Counted from the first letter of the stretch, positions 1-9,325 are shown. The stretch: DNA of 64,000 nucleotides from Lacipirellulaceae bacterium (GCA_040218535.1 JAVJRG010000010.1:248001-312000); one strand, 5' to 3'. The notes: generated by a model not told the origin, from the sequence alone. Numbers and translations: made by a program.

Positions 1-446
1 CAATCTGTGCTGCCAATACACCCCAGCCCCTAGCAGGCACCTAAACAACCCAAACTGCGCACTGTTGCGCAATTGTTCCAAGTCAAACGAAAGAGTGAAT
101 TGGTATCTTTTTGGCGATGCAGATTTCCCAAAATCTGCTTGACTTTAGTCACTCAAAGCGAGACATTAAGATACATGGGTCGATGCTAGTACTAATGGAG
201 GTGTCGGCCACCTTCCGGAAGCTGGGAGCTTTCTGAGTTGCTTGGGAATATGTTGCAAATAGCAAAGTAGGGCAACGGAAATCCACGGTAGAGAAAGCCA
301 GGGATAGCGCGGGGCATGAGAATGCCGTTTCCAGACGCACCGTAACCCAGATGTCCATGTCGACGCCTACTTCCACGTGAGGTAGTCTCCTTCCCTGCGA
401 AGGAGTTGCGACGCTCAGAGCAACCTATCCAAGGAGGGACCTCATC
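1..446. other. Leader region without a convincing gene
   Basis: No open frame here has protein-like composition. The only long frame, on the minus strand at 149-376, has no domain and no good ribosome site. The right end is the leader of the csrA-receiver gene and is described separately. No clear sigma-70 or sigma-54 promoter could be fixed: a TTGACT at about 139 has no well-spaced -10 partner. Confidence 0.5.
387..439 (+). promoter_or_regulatory. Leader hairpin and GGA motifs ahead of the csrA fusion gene
   Basis: A perfect 7-bp stem (CTCCTTC at 387-393, GAAGGAG at 399-405) carries a GGA at 402-404. The ribosome site AAGGAGGGA at 431-439 contains two more GGA triplets, 8 to 16 bases ahead of the ATG. 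CsrA proteins classically bind GGA motifs in leader hairpins and at ribosome sites, so this could be an autoregulatory site. That role is inference; the hairpin and motifs are seen. Confidence 0.35.
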
Positions 447-1277
447 ATGCTGGTCCTGTCACGACGCTCGAAAGAGAAGCTGTCATTCCCCGAGTTGGGA
501 ATTACCGTCCATTTTCTACGAATCCAGTCAGGTGCCGTCAAAGTGGGGGTCGACGCTCCACCTTCCATTAAGATTGTCCGCGATGAAATTGCCGGTTCCG
601 GGAAGCAGGCTGAGGAAACTCGCCGACAACTCCTACGACTGCCCCGTGAGGTTCGCCACGATATCCGCAACGAACTTCACTCGATCAGCATTGGCTTGCA
701 TCTCTACCAAGAGCAGATGCGTGTCGGCGACGCCAAGGATGCTCAGGAAACCTTCGATGAGATCATGGCGGCGGTGCGTCGGCTTGATGAGAATGACGTA
801 TTGCAGCGCAAGCCTGAATCAAAAAAACCGATTTATCCTCGACTGAGCCAATTACCTGACGGCGAGGAATCCTCCTCCAACGATCGGAGCGTGGACAAGT
901 CAGCGAATCCCCGCATCCTGCTGGCCGAAGACGATGAGAATGAGCGAGAAATGCTAGCCGGATTCCTGCGGCTTGGTGGACTTGATGTCGACACCGTTGG
1001 TGATGGCGAACAAGCCGTCAACTACCTCAGCCAGAATCAACGTCCTGGACTTCTACTACTGGACATGAAAATGCCACTCTGCGATGGACCAGAAGTAGTA
1101 CGCTTTGTCAGGTCTCACGAGCAGCATCGCGATCTAACCATCTTCGGCGTCAGTGGCTCAACGCCCGAAGAAAATAATGTTGCGGTCGGGTCGCAGGGCG
1201 TTGATCGCTGGATCAGCAAGCCTCTCGACCCGCCAGGCCTGCTCAAGGCCGTACAAGAAACTGTGGTTAGCTGCTAG
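447..1277 (+). CDS. CsrA-like RNA-binding domain fused to a receiver domain
   Basis: The 276-residue protein has three parts. Residues 1-50 are a near-complete CsrA domain starting MLVLSRRSKEKL, keeping the early Arg and the IVRDEI segment that holds the RNA-contacting Arg of CsrA. Residues about 53-118 are helical; HDIRNELH from His71 resembles the H-box of a histidine kinase dimerisation (DHp) domain. Residues 156-276 are a receiver domain with acidic pair Asp162-Asp163, phospho-acceptor Asp206 in LLLLDMKMP, and Lys258 in SKP. There is no ATPase domain. A strong ribosome site, AAGGAGGG, precedes the ATG. CsrA normally works as a stand-alone dimer of about 60 residues. The fusion suggests that phosphorylation controls mRNA binding. 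Domain calls are firm; the DHp-like reading and the mechanism are inference. Confidence 0.85.
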   Translation: MLVLSRRSKEKLSFPELGITVHFLRIQSGAVKVGVDAPPSIKIVRDEIAGSGKQAEETRRQLLRLPREVRHDIRNELHSISIGLHLYQEQMRVGDAKDAQETFDEIMAAVRRLDENDVLQRKPESKKPIYPRLSQLPDGEESSSNDRSVDKSANPRILLAEDDENEREMLAGFLRLGGLDVDTVGDGEQAVNYLSQNQRPGLLLLDMKMPLCDGPEVVRFVRSHEQHRDLTIFGVSGSTPEENNVAVGSQGVDRWISKPLDPPGLLKAVQETVVSC

Positions 1278-1430
1278 GCTTCCGCTGCATTGCCTGCTCA
1301 GTCCCAGGCTTCGCTCTGCGGATACCTCAGCTCTCTGCTCTCAAGCTTCATCCGAACCGAATGTCGGTGACTCTCCTCAGGTTTCGGAACTTGTAGCAGC
1401 TACAGGGCTGCCAGGAGTTGGTGTGACTCG

Positions 1431-1452
1431 TTAAACTGGTTTTCTAGTTTAA
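1431..1452 (+). promoter_or_regulatory. Small hairpin in the aconitase leader
   Basis: TTAAACTGG and CTAGTTTAA form a 9-bp stem with one wobble pair around a TTTT loop, 43 bases ahead of the aconitase ATG. It is AT-rich and could be a weak terminator of the upstream gene or a leader structure. No function is established. Confidence 0.3.
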
Positions 1453-1495
1453 TCGGCCAATTCCTCCGCGATTTCCGACTTGAGAGAAGCACTCT

Positions 1496-4312
1496 ATGGC
1501 AAGCCCTACGCTGCTAACCGATCCGTTTTCTGCACGCGATACTTTTGACACTGGCTCCGGCCAAGCGGGGATTTACCGCCTCTCGAAGCTTGAAGACGCA
1601 GGCCTTGCAGAGATCGCTAAGCTGCCTTTCTCAATCCGTGTCCTGCTGGAATCGTGCCTGCGGAATTGCGATGGTTACGTTGTCCGCGAAGACGACGTCA
1701 AAAACCTAGCAGCATGGAGCCCGTCCTCCGCAGCGAGCGGCGAGGTAGAAGTTCCCTTCAAGCCAGCCCGCGTCGTCCTTCAGGACTTTACAGGTGTCCC
1801 TGCGGTCGTAGACTTGGCGGCCATGCGTTCGGCCATGCAGCGGCTGGGGGGCGATCCCAAGAAAATCAACCCGCTGGTCCCTGCGGATCTCGTGATCGAC
1901 CATTCGGTTCAGGTGGATCACTTCGCCAGCGATTCGGCCCTCGACCTGAACATCGAGCTGGAATTCTCTCGCAATCAAGAGCGTTACGAATTTCTCCGCT
2001 GGGGCCAAGAAGCCTTCGACAACTTCCGCGTCGTTCCCCCTGGGACGGGAATTGTTCATCAGGTAAATCTCGAATACTTGGCGAAGTGCGTCTTCCTCCG
2101 CGAAGATCATGCAGGAACGGTTGCGGTACCTGACTCACTCGTCGGCACTGATAGTCACACCACAATGATCGACGGCCTCGGTGTTGTGGGCTGGGGTGTC
2201 GGAGGCATTGAGGCTGAGGGCGTGATGCTCGGTCAGCCGATCTATATGCTGATGCCGGAGGTTGTCGGCATGAAGCTCACCGGTGAACTGCCAGCCGGTG
2301 CCACTGCCACTGACATGGTGCTAACCGTCACCGAGATCCTCCGCAGCCAAGGAGTCGTCGGCAAGTTTGTGGAGTTCTTCGGCGACGGCATCGCCAAGAT
2401 GTCACTGGCCGATCGTGCAACGATCGCCAACATGTCGCCGGAGTATGGCGCGACAATGGGCTTCTTCCCAATTGACGCGGAAACACTCGCCTACCTCAGC
2501 CGAACTGGACGGACCGAAGAGGAAGTCCAACTTGTTGAACGGTACACGAAAGAGCAGGGGCTCTTTGTGACAGACTCAACCCCAACGCCTACCTTTAGCG
2601 AGGTGGTTGAGCTTGATCTTTCGACTGTCGAGCCGAGCTTAGCCGGACCAAAACGTCCTCAGGATCGCATCAGCCTCAGCGCGATGAAATCGACTTGGCA
2701 TCACGATTTGGGGGAGGTATTCGGCAAGCATCCTGCCGATGGGTCACTACAAGGTCGTTGGGAAGGGGAAGGTGGCCAACCGGTCGAACCGGGCGCCGCT
2801 CAGGCCGAGCCTGCGGTGGCCGTGGCAGATGCGGGATTTGATGGAGTAAGTGTCCACTGGGACGAGAAGGAATTCGAGATCAAACACGGTTCCGTCGTGA
2901 TCGCCGCAATCACCAGTTGCACAAACACCAGCAATCCCTCAGTAATGGTGGCGGCTGGTCTCGTGGCGAAAAAAGCCGTCGAACGAGGACTGACCGTCAG
3001 CCCACAAGTGAAGACAAGCCTTGCCCCAGGAAGCCGCGTCGTGACCGACTACCTGGAACGTGCTGGGCTAGATGACGACCTAGAGAAGGTCGGGTTCTAC
3101 ACAGTTGGCTACGGCTGCACGACCTGCATCGGGAACAGCGGTCCGTTGCCTGAACCGATTTCTGGAGCTGTCAGCGAACACGACCTAGTCGTCGCCGGTG
3201 TCCTGAGCGGAAATCGGAACTTCGAGGGACGAATCAATCCCCATGTGAAGGCGAACTATCTGGCGAGCCCACCGCTGGTGGTCGCTTACGCATTGGCCGG
3301 TTCTGTAGAGACCGATTTGACGCGCGAAGCGATTGGCTCAGATCCTGACGGCCAGGAGGTTTTCCTTGAGGACATCTGGCCAACGCATGAAGAGGTACGC
3401 GAAGTCGTCGAGGCATGCGTCTTGCCCGAAATGTTCCAGGCTCAGTACGACAACGTTTGGCAGAAGAACCCGAAGTGGAATGCCATCGAAGTAACCGGCG
3501 GCGAACTCTATGATTGGAGTGAATCAAGCACCTACATCCAAGAGCCTCCATTCCTAGTCGGACTTTCTCGTGCAGTCGAGCCGATTCAAGCCTTGAGCGG
3601 GGCGCGTTGCTTGGCGCTATTAGGAGATTCCACCACAACCGATCACATCTCCCCGGCAGGAGCCATCGCCTCGACCAGCCCAGCAGGCGAGTATTTGCAG
3701 TCCAACGGCGTCGAGCCCCGCGACTTCAACAGCTACGGCAGCCGTCGTGGAAACGATCGCGTCATGACACGCGGCACGTTCGCCAACATTCGCATCCGCA
3801 ATCAGCTCGCTCCTGGTACCGAGGGCGGAGTGACACGATTCCTCGGCGATAGTGCAGATCAGAACGAAGTCATGGCGATCTATGATGCTGCCATGAAGTA
3901 TCAGGAAGCTGGGACGCCACTGGTAGTTCTCGCTGGTGCGGAGTACGGCACGGGTAGCAGTCGCGACTGGGCCGCCAAGGGAACCTTCTTACTTGGTGTG
4001 CGAGCGGTCATCGCCGCAAGCTACGAACGCATCCACCGCAGCAACCTCGTGATGATGGGCGTGCTGCCTTTGCAGTTTGAGCATGGCGCGACTTGGCAAT
4101 CGCTGGGCCTGACCGGGGAGGAAACATTCGATATCCCCGAGTTGGACGACAGCCTGGAACCACGTCAGCAACTAACTGTGCGAGCGACAAGTGCCGATGG
4201 AACTTCGCGTGAATTCGTCACTCAGGTCCGCATCGATACTCCCGTCGAATTGGATTACTACCGCAACGGCGGAATCCTGCAGACGGTACTCCGTAAACTG
4301 CTTGACGACTGA
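1496..4312 (+). CDS. acnA: Aconitate hydratase (AcnA/IRP1 type)
   Basis: This TCA-cycle enzyme interconverts citrate and isocitrate with a 4Fe-4S cluster. The 938-residue length and order match the AcnA/IRP1 family. Cluster ligands are visible in [10 protein letters not shown] near residue 475 and in [13 protein letters not shown] near residue 542. Substrate-binding segments include [26 protein letters not shown] and the C-terminal [14 protein letters not shown]. An Ala/Glu/Gly-rich insertion at about residues 420-455 makes it longer than the usual 890 residues. The ATG has only a modest ribosome site, GAGAAG. It stands about 220 bases after the csrA fusion gene and 26 before the mtfA-like gene, so read-through into the latter is possible. 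Confidence 0.96.
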   Translation: MASPTLLTDPFSARDTFDTGSGQAGIYRLSKLEDAGLAEIAKLPFSIRVLLESCLRNCDGYVVREDDVKNLAAWSPSSAASGEVEVPFKPARVVLQDFTGVPAVVDLAAMRSAMQRLGGDPKKINPLVPADLVIDHSVQVDHFASDSALDLNIELEFSRNQERYEFLRWGQEAFDNFRVVPPGTGIVHQVNLEYLAKCVFLREDHAGTVAVPDSLVGTDSHTTMIDGLGVVGWGVGGIEAEGVMLGQPIYMLMPEVVGMKLTGELPAGATATDMVLTVTEILRSQGVVGKFVEFFGDGIAKMSLADRATIANMSPEYGATMGFFPIDAETLAYLSRTGRTEEEVQLVERYTKEQGLFVTDSTPTPTFSEVVELDLSTVEPSLAGPKRPQDRISLSAMKSTWHHDLGEVFGKHPADGSLQGRWEGEGGQPVEPGAAQAEPAVAVADAGFDGVSVHWDEKEFEIKHGSVVIAAITSCTNTSNPSVMVAAGLVAKKAVERGLTVSPQVKTSLAPGSRVVTDYLERAGLDDDLEKVGFYTVGYGCTTCIGNSGPLPEPISGAVSEHDLVVAGVLSGNRNFEGRINPHVKANYLASPPLVVAYALAGSVETDLTREAIGSDPDGQEVFLEDIWPTHEEVREVVEACVLPEMFQAQYDNVWQKNPKWNAIEVTGGELYDWSESSTYIQEPPFLVGLSRAVEPIQALSGARCLALLGDSTTTDHISPAGAIASTSPAGEYLQSNGVEPRDFNSYGSRRGNDRVMTRGTFANIRIRNQLAPGTEGGVTRFLGDSADQNEVMAIYDAAMKYQEAGTPLVVLAGAEYGTGSSRDWAAKGTFLLGVRAVIAASYERIHRSNLVMMGVLPLQFEHGATWQSLGLTGEETFDIPELDDSLEPRQQLTVRATSADGTSREFVTQVRIDTPVELDYYRNGGILQTVLRKLLDD

Positions 4313-4338
4313 GCACGCGGAGTAAACGGGACTTGCCG

Positions 4339-5136
4339 ATGCTGTTCTCCTGGTTAAAGAATCGCCGACGTCGACGCTGGCTCTCCGAACGCGCACCTTC
4401 GACCTGGGAAGTTTGGCTCAAAGAGAACGTTTGGCACTACAATCACTTAGACGGTGGCCAACAACGACGTGTGCTCGACTTTGTGACAATCCTTTTTCAC
4501 GAAAAAGAGTGGGTGGGCGGCAGCGGTTTTGAACTCGCCGATGAAATGCGGGTCACTATCGCCGGGCAAGCTGCCCTCCTAACGCTTGGATTTGGCAAGC
4601 CGTTCTACTTCGATCGACTGCATACCATCATCGTTTACCCCTCTTCGTTTCAGAATTCGCCAATCTCGACAGGCAGTATGCTCATCCCGAACGCGGATGA
4701 TCCGGCTTTTGGCGGGGCAGCGCGAGCCGGCGAGGCTTGGTTGCACGGTCCGATCATCCTCTCATGGGATCGCATCCTCTACGAGGGACAACATCGCGAG
4801 TCGAACACCAACCTCGTGCTGCACGAGTTCGCCCACCACATGGATGGACTCGATGGGCGAACCGACGGAGCACCGCCCTTGACCGACCATGAGCTCGAAA
4901 AGGATTGGTACCGCGTCATAGCCGGGGAATACCACGAGCTACGAAAATCGAGTTCGCAAGGTCGGCGAACCCTGCTCGATCCTTACGGAGCAGAGAACCA
5001 TGCAGAGTTCTTTGCCGTAGCGACTGAGTGCTTCTTCACGCGGCCCCACCGACTGTACGACTCGTCGCCCGAATTGGCTGTCATGTTGGAAAAGCTCTTC
5101 GGCCAAGATACCCGGACCTGGATTCCAGAAAGATAA
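4339..5136 (+). CDS. mtfA: MtfA-like zinc metallopeptidase
   Basis: This is a soluble protein of about 265 residues in the MtfA family, whose E. coli member binds the glucose repressor Mlc and has aminopeptidase activity. The zinc signature HEFAHHMDGLDG lies near residue 162, and a later Glu-rich segment (ENHAEFFAVATECFF) fits the third ligand region. The N-terminus is basic. An in-frame TTG lies six bases upstream of the chosen ATG; either may be used. It follows acnA by 26 bases and precedes the DinB-like gene by 21, so the three may share a transcript. The family is clear. The physiological partner in planctomycetes is unknown. Confidence 0.85.
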   Translation: MLFSWLKNRRRRRWLSERAPSTWEVWLKENVWHYNHLDGGQQRRVLDFVTILFHEKEWVGGSGFELADEMRVTIAGQAALLTLGFGKPFYFDRLHTIIVYPSSFQNSPISTGSMLIPNADDPAFGGAARAGEAWLHGPIILSWDRILYEGQHRESNTNLVLHEFAHHMDGLDGRTDGAPPLTDHELEKDWYRVIAGEYHELRKSSSQGRRTLLDPYGAENHAEFFAVATECFFTRPHRLYDSSPELAVMLEKLFGQDTRTWIPER

Positions 5137-5157
5137 TCCTAACATTAGAGGCCCCTT

Positions 5158-5643
5158 ATGAACGATACGCTTCGCACCCTTTACGCATTCAATCTTGGCT
5201 ACTGCCAGCGACTCGTCGAAGACATCACCGAGGAGGAACTGCTGACGGTTCCCACCGAGGGCGTTAATCCCCCCGGTTGGCTGCTGGGGCATCTGGCAAT
5301 CTGTACTGACTACGCTCTGGCGAACTTAGGCGCCGAAAAGCAATGCCCCGAAGCATGGCATAAGATGTTCGGCCCGAAGTCGAAACCAGCCGCCCCCGGG
5401 AGCGACCATCCCAGCAAAGCAGAACTGATGGAAGCCTTGGAAACCGGCCACAAGCTCGTGACCGAAGCGTCTATGAACGTCTCGACGGAACAGTTGAGCG
5501 GTCCTAACCCTATCGAGTTTCTACGCGGCCCACTCCCTACCGTGGGAGATTTGCTCGCCCACTTGATGGCCACGCACGAGGCGTCGCATATCGGCCATCT
5601 TTCCAACTGGCGTCGCCAAATGGGGCGACCACCGCTGTTTTAA
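5158..5643 (+). CDS. DinB-fold protein
   Basis: The 161-residue protein fits the DinB four-helix-bundle superfamily, often metal-dependent thiol transferases or proteins of unknown role. A His in WLLGHLAICTDYAL and the C-terminal HEASHIGHLSNWRRQMG supply the usual three metal-binding His positions. The segment GPLPTVGDLLAHLMATHE is typical. It starts at ATG 21 bases after the mtfA-like gene, with GAGG nearby. The substrate cannot be read from the sequence. Confidence 0.8.
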   Translation: MNDTLRTLYAFNLGYCQRLVEDITEEELLTVPTEGVNPPGWLLGHLAICTDYALANLGAEKQCPEAWHKMFGPKSKPAAPGSDHPSKAELMEALETGHKLVTEASMNVSTEQLSGPNPIEFLRGPLPTVGDLLAHLMATHEASHIGHLSNWRRQMGRPPLF

Positions 5644-5659
5644 GTGTCTGCTTCTCTCT

Positions 5660-5730
5660 GAGCCGAGAAGCGTTTGCTCTCGGGTTTTCGCGAGACAGAG
5701 TTCAACCCGAGAGCTGACGCTTCACGGCTC
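5660..5730. repeat. 27-bp imperfect inverted repeat between convergent genes
   Basis: The arms at 5660-5686 and 5704-5730 match at 24 of 27 positions; the core is GAAGCGT..GCTCTCGGGTT and its complement. The right arm overlaps the stop codon of the minus-strand gene at 5729. It lies between converging genes, so it could end transcription from both sides. A related copy is at 36991-37063. Confidence 0.8.
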
Positions 5731-6238
5731 AGGAGTTGGGAATCGGTTGGACAAGCTCAAGCGATTCTTGGTAATGCTCCACTGCTTGCTGTGGATTGAG
5801 GTTAAAGACCACTCGACCATCGGTGGCCCAGCTTCCCTGGCGATGCACAAAAACGGCGGTGGCGGAGCGGAGATTGCTGACCGCTTCAACGTGCTCCATC
5901 CCGCCTCCTTCGATCGCTGTGAAGCTGACAGTGGCGTCAATCATCGCATAGAGCTCGCCAGTCACACGGTCTGTCGCAAAAGCCGCTTCTTTGTGGAGTT
6001 CGACTTGCTTCCATGCCAGCCCCCTTGGCTTGCCAGTCGTCGAGGCCGCTTGCAGAAAGTCAGCGCCAAGTTGCGATTGCCCGCCTTCGAGTTCCTGCGT
6101 GAGGTCAAGCATGGCCAACTGCCGCTTTGCGGCTAACTGGGCCTTCCGCCATCGCCGCCAGAAAACCCCTGCCACGATTGCTAGGGCGGTGCCGACCGTT
6201 GTTGCTATGAGGAATTTCGCCAAAATGACCTTTCTCAA
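5729..6238 (-). CDS. Membrane-anchored protein of unknown function
   Basis: I do not recognise a family. The 169-residue product has one N-terminal hydrophobic helix (about residues 5-26, KFLIATTVGTALAIVAGVFW) followed by a basic stretch (RRWRKAQ), giving an inner-membrane anchor. The rest, from about residue 60, is a small soluble domain rich in beta-type segments, such as GELYAMIDATVSFTAIEG and HRQGSWATDGRVVFNLNP. It converges on the DinB-like gene, with an inverted repeat over its stop codon. Composition is normal for a real gene. Confidence 0.6.
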   Translation of the reverse strand: MRKVILAKFLIATTVGTALAIVAGVFWRRWRKAQLAAKRQLAMLDLTQELEGGQSQLGADFLQAASTTGKPRGLAWKQVELHKEAAFATDRVTGELYAMIDATVSFTAIEGGGMEHVEAVSNLRSATAVFVHRQGSWATDGRVVFNLNPQQAVEHYQESLELVQPIPNS

Positions 6239-6460
6239 GCTTGGTTACTGTCACGCGGACTGACTATTGTGGCAGGACTCGCGAGGTCGTGAAGTCTGAA
6301 TTCGGCGAAATGATCCAGTTTGCGGTGAACTTACTTCGTTCTGCGTCGGTCACCTTGGCAGTGGAAGCCGATGGGCCATAATAAAGGTTTGTAGAGAATC
6401 ACGTGAGGAATCTCTGCAGGCCCACCTTTTGATTTTCATTATTTTCCTGGAAGATCGAAC

Positions 6461-7744
6461 ATGCCGGAACCCGTTCCCGTTTTTACCGCTCAACAGATCC
6501 AAGACCTCGCAGCGGAGTTTCCTACTCCTTTCCACGTATATCATGCGGACCGCATTCGCGAGCGTGTACATAACCTGCTGGACGCCTTCAGTTGGAACGA
6601 AGGATTTAAACAGTTCTTCGCAGTGAAAGCGACACCGAACCCGCACATCGTGAAGCTTCTTCACGAAGCGGGATGCGGAGCCGATTGTTCCAGCCCGGCC
6701 GAACTCGTTATTTGCAATCGCTTGGGAATCACCGGCGAAGAAGTGATGTTCACCTCGAACAACACCACGCCTGCGGAGTTCCAGCAAGCGGTTGATCTTG
6801 GTGCAGTCATCAATTTGGACGATGCATCGCTGATCGATCAACTCCATGCAGCCGCGGGTATGCCGGAGTTGATTTCCTTCCGTTACAACCCGGGGGCGGA
6901 GCGGGCCGGCAACGTCATCATTGGGGACCCGAAAGAGGCGAAGTTTGGACTCACTCGCGAGCAACTTCCTCACTGCTACGAGCGTTGTCGCGAACTTGGT
7001 GCGTCACGATTCGCGCTACACACGATGGTGGTTTCTAATGAGCTTGAACATGAACAGTTCATGGCAACCGCCCGCATGCTATTTGAATTAGCTGTCGAGA
7101 TACAAGAGAAGGTGGGTATTGCCATTGAGATGATCAATCTCGGCGGCGGCATTGGTGTGCCCTATCGCCCCGAGCAAGAGCCGCTCGACTTGGCTCGACT
7201 TGGCGCCGGAGTGCAAGAACTCTACGAGCAGATCCTCGCACCTGCAGGACTGACCCCACTGAAGATCTGCATGGAAAACGGTCGTGCCATCACCGGCCCG
7301 TTTGGCGTACTAGTCACGCGGGCGATCAACTCCAAACACACACACAAGCGCTACGTCGGCGTCGATGCGTGCATGTCTAACTTGATGCGACCCGGCATGT
7401 ACGGAGCCTATCATCACATCTCCGTAGTCGGCAAAGAAGAGGCTCCCTCGGCTGGGCATGTGGATGTTGTCGGTTCGCTCTGTGAGAACAACGATAAGTT
7501 CGCCATCGACCGCGAGTTACCCGAGGTTGATCCAGGCGATCTGCTAATTGTCCACGATGCGGGAGCCCACGGCCACTCAATGGGCTTCCAGTACAACGGT
7601 AGGCTCCGTTCGGCGGAAATCTTGCTGGAGAGCGATGGCACCGCCCGAGAGATTCGCCGCGCAGAAACGCTCGACGATTACTTCTCGACCGTGGAGTTTC
7701 CCGAGCCGTCGACACGATCATCAGAAAACCTGGTGAATTCATGA
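6461..7744 (+). CDS. lysA: Diaminopimelate decarboxylase-like PLP enzyme
   Basis: A 427-residue fold-III PLP decarboxylase, best assigned to the last step of lysine synthesis. PLP-binding Lys56 lies in FFAVKATPNP. The glycine loop NLGGGIGVPY and the second-domain Cys (SLCENNDKFA, near residue 340) are present. Two motifs differ from classical LysA: the HIGS region reads HTMVVSNELEH, and the usual EPGR reads ENGRAITGP. It may therefore be a divergent LysA clade or a related decarboxylase. It overlaps hisS by four bases (ATGA), so the two are translationally linked. Confidence 0.78.
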   Translation: MPEPVPVFTAQQIQDLAAEFPTPFHVYHADRIRERVHNLLDAFSWNEGFKQFFAVKATPNPHIVKLLHEAGCGADCSSPAELVICNRLGITGEEVMFTSNNTTPAEFQQAVDLGAVINLDDASLIDQLHAAAGMPELISFRYNPGAERAGNVIIGDPKEAKFGLTREQLPHCYERCRELGASRFALHTMVVSNELEHEQFMATARMLFELAVEIQEKVGIAIEMINLGGGIGVPYRPEQEPLDLARLGAGVQELYEQILAPAGLTPLKICMENGRAITGPFGVLVTRAINSKHTHKRYVGVDACMSNLMRPGMYGAYHHISVVGKEEAPSAGHVDVVGSLCENNDKFAIDRELPEVDPGDLLIVHDAGAHGHSMGFQYNGRLRSAEILLESDGTAREIRRAETLDDYFSTVEFPEPSTRSSENLVNS

Positions 7745-9216
7745 GCAAGCAGGACAAGGCTAAGGCACAGCGTCCCAAAGCTCGAAGGCCAAAAGGCTTC
7801 CGCGATGCTTTTGCTCAGCAGGTCATCGCACGTCGCGAAATGCTGGCCAAGATCAGTGCGGTCTACGAACGCTTCGGCTTTCAGCCCTTGGAAACCAGCA
7901 GCGTCGAATACGTTGATGCTCTCGGCAAGTTTCTGCCGGAAAAAGACGCCCCCGACACAGGAATCTTCGCGTTCAAAGACGATCTTGACGATCAGTGGCT
8001 GGGGTTGCGTTACGATCTGACCGCACAACTGGCACGCGTTGTTGCTGAACACCGCTTGGAGCTCCCCACCCCATTCCGCCGTTATCAGTTCGGCCCCGTG
8101 TGGCGACGCGAGATCAAACCGGGGAAAGACCGCTTCCGGCAGTTTTACCAGTGCGACTTCGACACGGTCGGTGCGGGAAGCATCACGGCCGACGCCGAGG
8201 TTTGTGAGGTGCTGGCCGCCGCCATGCGAGCACTGGGCATTAACGACTTTCTGATCAGAGTGAACAATCGCAAAGTGCTCAACGGATTGTTGGAAGTACT
8301 CGGCATCGATGATCCGAGCACCTGCGGCGATGTCCTTCGTTCGTTAGATAAGCTCGACGATCTGGGGCTTGAAGGCTTGGCGGCTCAGCTTGGCGAAGGA
8401 CGTAAGGACAAGTCAGGCTCGTTTGTTGACGGAGTCGGCTTGGAAACCTCCGCGATTGACCAACTTCTAGCCTATTTGAATTGCCGCGAACAGGACCGAT
8501 CTGCCACCTGCGACGCCCTGATGAAAATGACCGAAGCGAGCGAAGTCGGTCGCGAAGGAGTCGAGGAGCTCCGACAGATTGACCAACTGTTACAAGCAAT
8601 GGACCTGGGACCTGAGCATGTGATGTTCGATCCCAGCTTGGTGCGGGGCCTCGACTACTACACGGGGCCGGTCTTCGAGATCGAGCTGCCGTTCGAGGTG
8701 AAAGTCAAAGGGAAGACCAAAAAATTCGGTTCGGTGGCCGGGGGAGGGCGGTACGACTATTTGGTTGAGCGATTCACCGGTCAAAAAGTTCCCGCGGTAG
8801 GTGCGAGCATCGGCGTTGATCGTTTACTGGCAGCGCTCGAGCATCTCGAAGAAGATGCTCAAGAAGTACCACTTGGGCCTGTTGTGATTACGATCATGGA
8901 GAAAGATCGGCTAGCTGAGTACCAGCGTATGGCAAACGAATTACGCGAAGCGGGGATCCCTGCTGAGTTGTACCACGGCGGCAGTGGCTTCAAAGCCCAG
9001 ATTAAATATGCCGACCGACGGAGGTCACCGGTGGTGGTGATTGCCGGGGGTAGTGAATTCGACAACGGTGAAGTCACGCTGAAGAATATGGGGCTCGGCA
9101 AAAAGCTGGCTGAAGAAATCGACGATAATAAACAGTGGCGTAAAGAGCAGCCGGCTCAATCGACAGTCGCGCGAAGCGAGCTAGTCAAAAGCGTGCGAGA
9201 GATCCTTGGCGAATGA
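7741..9216 (+). CDS. hisS: Histidyl-tRNA synthetase
   Basis: This 491-residue class II synthetase charges tRNA-His. Motif 1 lies near residues 15-45, motif 2 in FGPVWRREIKPGKDRFRQF, and the His-specific signature in VRGLDYYTGPVFE. A C-terminal anticodon-binding domain begins near residue 375. The YQCDFDTVG following motif 2 resembles the alphaproteobacterial/eukaryotic-like group more than the ordinary bacterial RQFHQ form. An internal Lys-rich KVKGKTKKFG follows the signature. It is translationally coupled to lysA and converges on the ATP-grasp gene, with a large palindrome between them. Confidence 0.93.
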   Translation: MSKQDKAKAQRPKARRPKGFRDAFAQQVIARREMLAKISAVYERFGFQPLETSSVEYVDALGKFLPEKDAPDTGIFAFKDDLDDQWLGLRYDLTAQLARVVAEHRLELPTPFRRYQFGPVWRREIKPGKDRFRQFYQCDFDTVGAGSITADAEVCEVLAAAMRALGINDFLIRVNNRKVLNGLLEVLGIDDPSTCGDVLRSLDKLDDLGLEGLAAQLGEGRKDKSGSFVDGVGLETSAIDQLLAYLNCREQDRSATCDALMKMTEASEVGREGVEELRQIDQLLQAMDLGPEHVMFDPSLVRGLDYYTGPVFEIELPFEVKVKGKTKKFGSVAGGGRYDYLVERFTGQKVPAVGASIGVDRLLAALEHLEEDAQEVPLGPVVITIMEKDRLAEYQRMANELREAGIPAELYHGGSGFKAQIKYADRRRSPVVVIAGGSEFDNGEVTLKNMGLGKKLAEEIDDNKQWRKEQPAQSTVARSELVKSVREILGE

Positions 9217-9217
9217 A

Positions 9218-9320
9218 TAGAAGCAGTTTCAACCACCCTTCAGCCGCCGGGCGTTAGCCCCCGGTTGCCTGGAGAACCGGACGCTAACGCGTTGCGGCTA
9301 ATATTTTGAAACCGCTTCTA
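9218..9320. repeat. Nested palindrome between convergent genes
   Basis: Outer arms of 15 bases (9218-9232 and 9306-9320; TAGAAGCAGTTTCAA with one mismatch) enclose inner arms of 25 bases (9242-9266 and 9275-9299), which share AGCCGC, GCGTTAGC and CCGGTT. The whole could fold into one hairpin of about 100 bases. It begins two bases after the hisS stop and ends six before the ATP-grasp stop. Confidence 0.8.
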
Positions 9321-9325
9321 GCAAC

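Noticed and set aside
139-180. A sigma-70 promoter from TTGACT
   Set aside because: No TATAAT-like box occurs at a suitable spacing of 16 to 18 bases.
149-376. A 75-codon minus-strand frame at the left edge
   Set aside because: No domain, poor start context and composition unlike its neighbours.
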